Below, piece after piece: positions 5,998 to 8,155 of a stretch of 8,155 bases of DNA. The stretch covers positions 1-8,155 of the forward strand of contig CATYZV010000069.1 of NCBI GenBank assembly GCA_958415865.1. The letters run 5' to 3'. Below the pieces are notes generated by a model. That model had not been told where the DNA came from and ran no database searches. It worked only from the letters and a program-made list of their open reading frames with translations. Numbering within the stretch: the stretch's first letter is position 1; each line of letters starts with the position of its first letter. Position numbers and translations under genes: made by a program. Source of the stretch: an uncultured Selenomonadaceae bacterium. GTDB lineage: Bacteria > Bacillota > Negativicutes > Selenomonadales > Selenomonadaceae.

Positions 5998-8055
5998 ATG
6001 GCTAAAGATTTATTACTGGAAATCGGCACAGAAGAAGTCCCCGCTCATTTCATGCCCGGCATATTGGCACAGCTCAAGGAAAAAGCGGCGGCAGATTTCA
6101 AAGAACTGCGCCTTTCATATGAAGATATAACAACTCTCGGAACGCCGCGCCGCACGGCTCTGCTCGTCAAAGGACTTGCTGAAGCTCAGACGGGTGCAGA
6201 AAGTGAATACAAAGGCCCGTCCGCTAAAATCGCTTTCGATGCAGACGGCAATCCTACTAAAGCTGCCATCGGTTTTGCCCGCGGCAAGAAGCTCGATGTC
6301 AAAGACCTCGTGGTAAAAGACGGCTACGTCTACGCCGTATCGCGTGAAGAAGGCAAGCCCACGGCTGAACTTCTGCCGGCTCTGCTCAAATCCTTGATTG
6401 AAAACCTTACTTTCCCCAAGAATATGCGCTGGGGCGATCTCGACTTCCGCTTCGTGCGCCCGCTGCGCTGGATCGTCGCTCTGTTTGACACGGAAGTAGT
6501 CCCGTTTGAAGTGGCTACGGTGAAATCCGGCAGGGTATCGCGCGGCCACCGCTTTTTGAGCGACGGCGATTTCACCATCGCCAAGGCTTCTGATTACGTG
6601 GCTGACTGCGAAAAAGCCTTCATAATTGTAGATCAAAATAAACGCCGCGATATGATCCGCAAGCAGATTGAAGAACTCGCTGCTAAGCACGGCGGCAAAG
6701 CTGAAATCACTGACGACCTGCTCGAAGAAGTAACGTACCTCGTCGAATACCCGACGGCACTTTGCGGCACGTTTGAAGAAAAATACCTCAAGCTGCCTAA
6801 AGAAGCAGTCATCACGCCGATGCGCGACCATCAGCGTTACTTCCCTGTTCTCGACGCAGACGGCAATCTGCTGCCTCTGTTCATCACTGTTAGAAACGGC
6901 GGCGGCTACTGCCTCGACAAAGTACAGCACGGCAATGAACGCGTGCTGCGCGCCCGCCTCGCCGATGCTCAGTTCTTCTTTGACGAAGACAGAAAGCACA
7001 ATCTTGAATACTACGTGGAAAAACTCAAGACCGTCGTATTCCAGGAAGGCCTAGGCACGATTTACGACAAATCGAACCGCCTCGTAGACCTCGCTGCCTT
7101 CATCGGCGAACAGACAGGAGCCTCCGCTGACGATATCGCCGTAGCCAAGCGCGCTGCCAAGCTCGCCAAAGCCGACCTCGTTACGGCAATGGTATGCGAA
7201 TTCACCGAATTACAGGGCATCATGGGCCGCGAGTACGCGCTCCTCGACGGTGAAAAACCTGCTGTAGCGACTGCTATCTACGAACACTATATGCCCCGCT
7301 CTGCCGGCGATGCTCAGCCTTCCACTACGGCAGGCCGCCTCGTTTCGCTCGCCGACAAAATCGACAACATCGTCGCTACCTTCAGCCGCGGTCTCGTGCC
7401 CACCGGTTCCCAGGACCCCTTTGCCCTGCGCCGCCAGGCTCTCGGCATCGTGCACACGCTGATCGAAGCAGGCACGAGCGTATCCATCGCTGCTATCACG
7501 GATAAAGCTATGGATCTGCTCAATATCACCGATGCGGCAAAACGCGCTGAAATTCAGAAGAACGTCGCTGAATTCTTCACCCTGCGCCTCAAAAACGTCC
7601 TGAGCGACAACGGCATCCGCTACGATATCATCGACGCAGTTCTCAGCGATGCTGACGATCCCGCCACCACTTATGCTAAAGCCACCGCCGCAGCAAAAGA
7701 AATTGAATCCGGTGCCTTTGCCGATGCCATCCAGGCATTCGTCCGCGTCGGCAATCTCAGCACTAAGGCAGAATCCGCTGACGTAAAACCCGCAGCCTTC
7801 ACGCTCGACGCTGAAAAAGCACTGTATGCAGCGTATGAAAGCGCAGCTGCCGATGTAGAAGCCGCACTCAAAGCCGCAGACTACAAAGCAGCTATCGACG
7901 CACTCCAGCCCCTGACCGCTCCGATCAATAACTTCTTCGACAACGTAATGGTCATGGACAAAGACGAAGCAGTCAAAGCCAACCGCCTCGCACTGCTCAA
8001 GACCGTCGACAACCTCATTAAGAAAATCGCCGACTTCGGCAAAATTGTAGCATAA
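5998..8055 (+). CDS. glyS: Glycyl-tRNA synthetase beta subunit
   Basis: Beta subunit of heterotetrameric glycyl-tRNA synthetase, 685 residues, the usual size, needed for tRNA-Gly recognition. The family opening L-L-L-E-I-G-T-E-E-V-P-A (5-16) is intact. Further conserved blocks are F-P-K-N-M-R-W (139-145), F-V-R-P-L-R-W (152-158), M-R-D-H-Q-R-Y-F (275-282), E-R-V-L-R-A-R-L-A-D-A-Q-F-F (314-327), T-E-L-Q-G-I-M-G (403-410), an HD-like helical region around Y-M-P (431-433), and D-P-F-A-L-R-R-Q-A-L-G-I (473-484). The C-terminal part ends with the F-F-D-N-V-M-V-M block (647-654) of the DALR-like anticodon-binding domain, preceded by an Ala/Lys-rich helical stretch. AAAGGAG (5978-5984) inside the glyQ end serves as ribosome binding site with a rather long 13-base spacer, so coupling to glyQ termination is likely. 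Confidence 0.98.
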   Translation: MAKDLLLEIGTEEVPAHFMPGILAQLKEKAAADFKELRLSYEDITTLGTPRRTALLVKGLAEAQTGAESEYKGPSAKIAFDADGNPTKAAIGFARGKKLDVKDLVVKDGYVYAVSREEGKPTAELLPALLKSLIENLTFPKNMRWGDLDFRFVRPLRWIVALFDTEVVPFEVATVKSGRVSRGHRFLSDGDFTIAKASDYVADCEKAFIIVDQNKRRDMIRKQIEELAAKHGGKAEITDDLLEEVTYLVEYPTALCGTFEEKYLKLPKEAVITPMRDHQRYFPVLDADGNLLPLFITVRNGGGYCLDKVQHGNERVLRARLADAQFFFDEDRKHNLEYYVEKLKTVVFQEGLGTIYDKSNRLVDLAAFIGEQTGASADDIAVAKRAAKLAKADLVTAMVCEFTELQGIMGREYALLDGEKPAVATAIYEHYMPRSAGDAQPSTTAGRLVSLADKIDNIVATFSRGLVPTGSQDPFALRRQALGIVHTLIEAGTSVSIAAITDKAMDLLNITDAAKRAEIQKNVAEFFTLRLKNVLSDNGIRYDIIDAVLSDADDPATTYAKATAAAKEIESGAFADAIQAFVRVGNLSTKAESADVKPAAFTLDAEKALYAAYESAAADVEAALKAADYKAAIDALQPLTAPINNFFDNVMVMDKDEAVKANRLALLKTVDNLIKKIADFGKIVA

Positions 8056-8155
8056 ATTACAGCTGCCAAATAAAAAAGTAGAAGATGATACGATAAATAT
8101 CGTCTTCTACTTTTGTTTTAGCTGTATTAATAGCAAAAAGCTCATCTCCCAATCA
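8056..8155. other. Downstream flank, no gene seen
   Basis: Apart from the terminator and an outer inverted repeat (TACAGCT at 8058-8064 with AGCTGTA at 8120-8126), this AT-rich tail shows no supported gene. On the minus strand one frame is open from 8154 to a TAG inside the terminator stem, which could be the last 15 codons of a convergent gene, but it is too short to judge. Confidence 0.5.
8074..8120 (+). terminator. Terminator after glyS, probably bidirectional
   Basis: GTAGAAGATGAT (8078-8089) pairs with ATCGTCTTCTAC (8099-8110), 12 bp with one G-U wobble and a 9-base loop, followed by TTTTGTTTTA (8111-8120). An A-run (8072-8077) precedes the stem, so on the minus strand the hairpin is also followed by a T-run. 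It could therefore stop transcription from both sides. Confidence 0.88.

Noticed and set aside
6115..6999. Long open frame (294 codons) on the minus strand inside glyS
   Set aside because: It lies wholly antisense to an unmistakable glyS coding region, has no recognisable motif, and is explained by strong codon bias in the real gene.
1..8155. CRISPR arrays, tRNA/rRNA genes, insertion sequences or phage genes
   Set aside because: I looked for direct repeats, transposase-like proteins and tRNA-like cloverleaf folds and saw none.

Overview
This window looks like a chromosomal segment from a bacterium of the Firmicutes (Bacillota) type. It carries strong AGGAGG-type ribosome binding sites, TTG start codons, a glycine T-box riboswitch and separate glyQ/glyS subunit genes in the order phoH-ybeY-era-(DUF502)-recO-glyQ-glyS. 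The DUF502 membrane protein between era and recO, with fairly GC-rich coding and AT-rich spacers, makes me lean towards the Negativicutes (Selenomonas/Megamonas/Phascolarctobacterium-like). That placement is an inference from gene order, not a sequence match.

Region 1 (1-720) holds a complete type II toxin-antitoxin pair of the HicAB family: hicA (22-207, mRNA-cleaving toxin) followed by hicB (249-680, antitoxin with a ribbon-helix-helix C-terminus). It is closed by a rho-independent hairpin at 684-717, so it appears transcriptionally separate from what follows. Its own promoter lies upstream of the window.

Region 2 (721-4818) is a co-directional housekeeping cluster. It starts from an extended -10 promoter at 786-794 and reads phoH (TTG start), ybeY, era (TTG start), a DUF502 two-pass membrane protein and recO. 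Spacers are 25 and 33 bp upstream of ybeY and era and 35 bp upstream of the DUF502 gene. The DUF502 gene and recO overlap by one base (TAATG). The theme is RNA and ribosome maturation (PhoH ATPase, YbeY endoribonuclease, Era 30S-assembly GTPase) followed by DNA repair (RecO). The genes often found between phoH and era in Firmicutes (yqfF/pgpH, dgkA, cdd) are absent.

Region 3 (4819-8155) is the glycyl-tRNA synthetase operon. A consensus -35 begins only six bases after the recO stop. It is followed by a compact T-box leader with a GGC specifier, a K-turn-like base, a GNRA-capped stem III, an antiterminator with a TGGA bulge and a strong terminator, then glyQ (alpha, catalytic) and glyS (beta). 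The operon ends in a probably bidirectional terminator at 8078-8120. Uncharged tRNA-Gly is expected to switch on synthesis of the enzyme that charges it.

I found no undescribed system. The most informative items are the well-resolved glycine T-box, the likely read-through from recO into it, the reduced phoH-era gene order, and the insulated HicAB module next to essential genes.
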